Source of the DNA: Rhizobiales bacterium 62-17
GTDB taxonomy: Bacteria > Pseudomonadota > Alphaproteobacteria > Rhizobiales > Beijerinckiaceae
Assembly (NCBI GenBank): GCA_001898965.1
Contig: MKVW01000001.1
Coordinates: 990,068 to 1,054,067, forward strand
DNA length: 64,000 bases
Direction: 5' to 3'
Positions 63,232 to 64,000 of the stretch are shown piece by piece. Numbering within the stretch: the stretch's first letter is position 1; every line of letters begins with the position of its first letter. A model generated the notes under the pieces. The model was not told the DNA's origin, made no database searches, and saw only the letters and a program-made list of their open reading frames with translations. A program made the translations under genes and the position numbers.

Positions 63232-63669
63232 TTACTCGATCGCTCCGACAATATTGCCGCGCGAGTCAACCAGGAGATACTGATTGTTGACGCGGGCATA
63301 GCGCAGCGAATGGTAACGCTGGTCGCCCTCGATGACATAGGTTCTCACGCTGCGCGGCAATGACCGCCCGCGTGCCAGCGGTTCCGAAATCGCGACGTTG
63401 TCGATATCCCGTTCGACAACATATCCGTGAATGTAACGCTGATCGTCCGGCGTCAGGGCTGCGCCGGCCGAACCGCCAACGGTTGCGCCGACAATACCGC
63501 CGACAACGGCACCCACCGGCCCACCAACGATGGCACCACCGGCGGCGCCGGCAGCACCGCCGGAGAGCGCGCCACCCGCTGCCGCGCCGTCTCTTTGCGT
63601 TTGCGCTTGCGTCAATGGAACCCACGCCATTGCCGCGATAGCCGAAGCTAGGATGGTCGTTTTAAGCAT
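63232..63669 (-). CDS. DUF1236 protein with glycine-zipper segment
   Basis: A 145-residue exported protein. A signal peptide (MLKTTILASAIAAMAWVPL, cleavage near AQA-QTQR) is followed by a Gly/Ala/Val glycine-zipper run of about 45 residues, then the DUF1236 domain: YVVERDIDNVAISEPLARGRSLP, then VRTYVIEGDQRYHSLRYARVN and YLLVDSRGNIVGAIE. DUF1236 is largely confined to Rhizobiales; its role is unknown but a surface-associated location is likely. GAAAGGAG precedes the ATG. Confidence 0.9.
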   Translation of the reverse strand: MLKTTILASAIAAMAWVPLTQAQTQRDGAAAGGALSGGAAGAAGGAIVGGPVGAVVGGIVGATVGGSAGAALTPDDQRYIHGYVVERDIDNVAISEPLARGRSLPRSVRTYVIEGDQRYHSLRYARVNNQYLLVDSRGNIVGAIE

Positions 63670-63814
63670 GCTGAACTCCTTTCGGAATTAGCCCGCCCAA
63701 ACGCCAACGCGAGCTGTCCGGAGCTGTTCCAGCGCGTTGCCCACAGTTGATCGCGTTATAAAAGTTGATTGCAAAATACCCGCGTCACAGGTCCTGCAGA
63801 CAGGGCGTTTGATC

Positions 63815-64000
63815 CTACCACTGGTAACGCAGCGATCCCTTGCCGGCGTAGCTGTTGCTGCGGCCGGAGAACTCGCCTTCGAAGGTCGCGGCGATCGACC
63901 AACCGTTCTGCCACTTCATCTCGGCACCGGCCGAAACGAGCGCGGCATTGCGTGACGGCGCGGCGCCATTGACCACGAAACTCGAGGCGGGGAGGTTGAG
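63815..64000 (-). CDS. Autotransporter C-terminus (partial, gene continues past window)
   Basis: The last 61 codons of a minus-strand gene. The translation contains VVNGAAPSRNAALVSAGAEM and IAATFEGEFSGRSNSYAGKG and ends SLRYQW, the alternating pattern and terminal aromatic residue of an autotransporter barrel. It differs from the barrels of the two tandem autotransporters, so it belongs to another subfamily. The 145 bases between it and the DUF1236 gene show nothing clear. Confidence 0.85.
   Translation of the reverse strand, partial: LNLPASSFVVNGAAPSRNAALVSAGAEMKWQNGWSIAATFEGEFSGRSNSYAGKGSLRYQW

Overview
This window looks like chromosomal DNA of an alphaproteobacterium of the order Hyphomicrobiales (Rhizobiales). 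The coding DNA is GC-rich. Lineage-typical genes include a DUF1127 small protein, a DUF1236 glycine-rich protein, an Omp25/Omp31-type porin-like protein, a double cold-shock-domain protein followed by DUF192, the order yajC-secD-secF-Mth938-phytoene/squalene synthase, and an NDUFS4-like complex I protein between tRNA-Pro and tRNA-Arg. The window also carries five tripartite tricarboxylate transporter (TctC/Bug) binding proteins. The genus cannot be settled from the sequence alone.

Layout. 1-6.4 kb is a minus-strand catabolic operon (MFS transporter, FAD monooxygenase, AtzA/TrzN-type amidohydrolase, start of a second FAD monooxygenase), with a divergent LysR regulator and a glutathione transferase. 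6.6-25 kb is mostly housekeeping: secG, pyrG, serS, an outer-membrane beta-barrel, surE-pcm-nlpD, a MarR-GNAT/SDR pair, a TetR/GFA divergent pair, an AAA+ protein and yajC-secD-secF. 25-30.5 kb has a methyltransferase, trmFO, a DUF1127 gene with an apparent anti-Shine-Dalgarno small RNA, a His-rich secreted protein and an acyl-CoA ligase. 30.5-38.8 kb is a catabolic island (TctC, MmgE/PrpD, FMN 2-hydroxyacid dehydrogenase, ThDP decarboxylase-like enzyme, amidohydrolase, small unknown, Rieske ferredoxin). Two copies of one ~147-bp palindromic element flank it. 38.8-44.2 kb is mixed housekeeping with two tRNAs. 44.2-54 kb is a second catabolic island: IclR, three TctC proteins, MarR, Rieske oxygenase, Gfo/Idh/MocA dehydrogenase, FAD oxidoreductase and a secreted alpha/beta hydrolase. 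54-60 kb holds two tandem autotransporters with nearly identical C-terminal domains. 60-64 kb has a LuxR solo, an XRE/MmyB-type regulator, small proteins and the 3' end of a further autotransporter.

How the parts fit. The first island could convert a 2-hydroxy acid to a 2-keto acid (FMN enzyme) and then to an aldehyde (ThDP enzyme). The second resembles the logic of phthalate-type degradation: ester hydrolysis outside, uptake by a binding protein, ring dihydroxylation, dihydrodiol dehydrogenation. Both readings are inferences from family membership and gene order. The best regulatory signals are perfect palindromes in front of the TetR, MarR-GNAT, ArsR, XRE and Rieske/Gfo genes, a duplicated operator-like motif before the amidohydrolase at 36.7 kb, and a chain of three ATGA start/stop overlaps before the phytoene/squalene synthase gene. 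I saw no CRISPR array, integrase, transposase or prophage gene.
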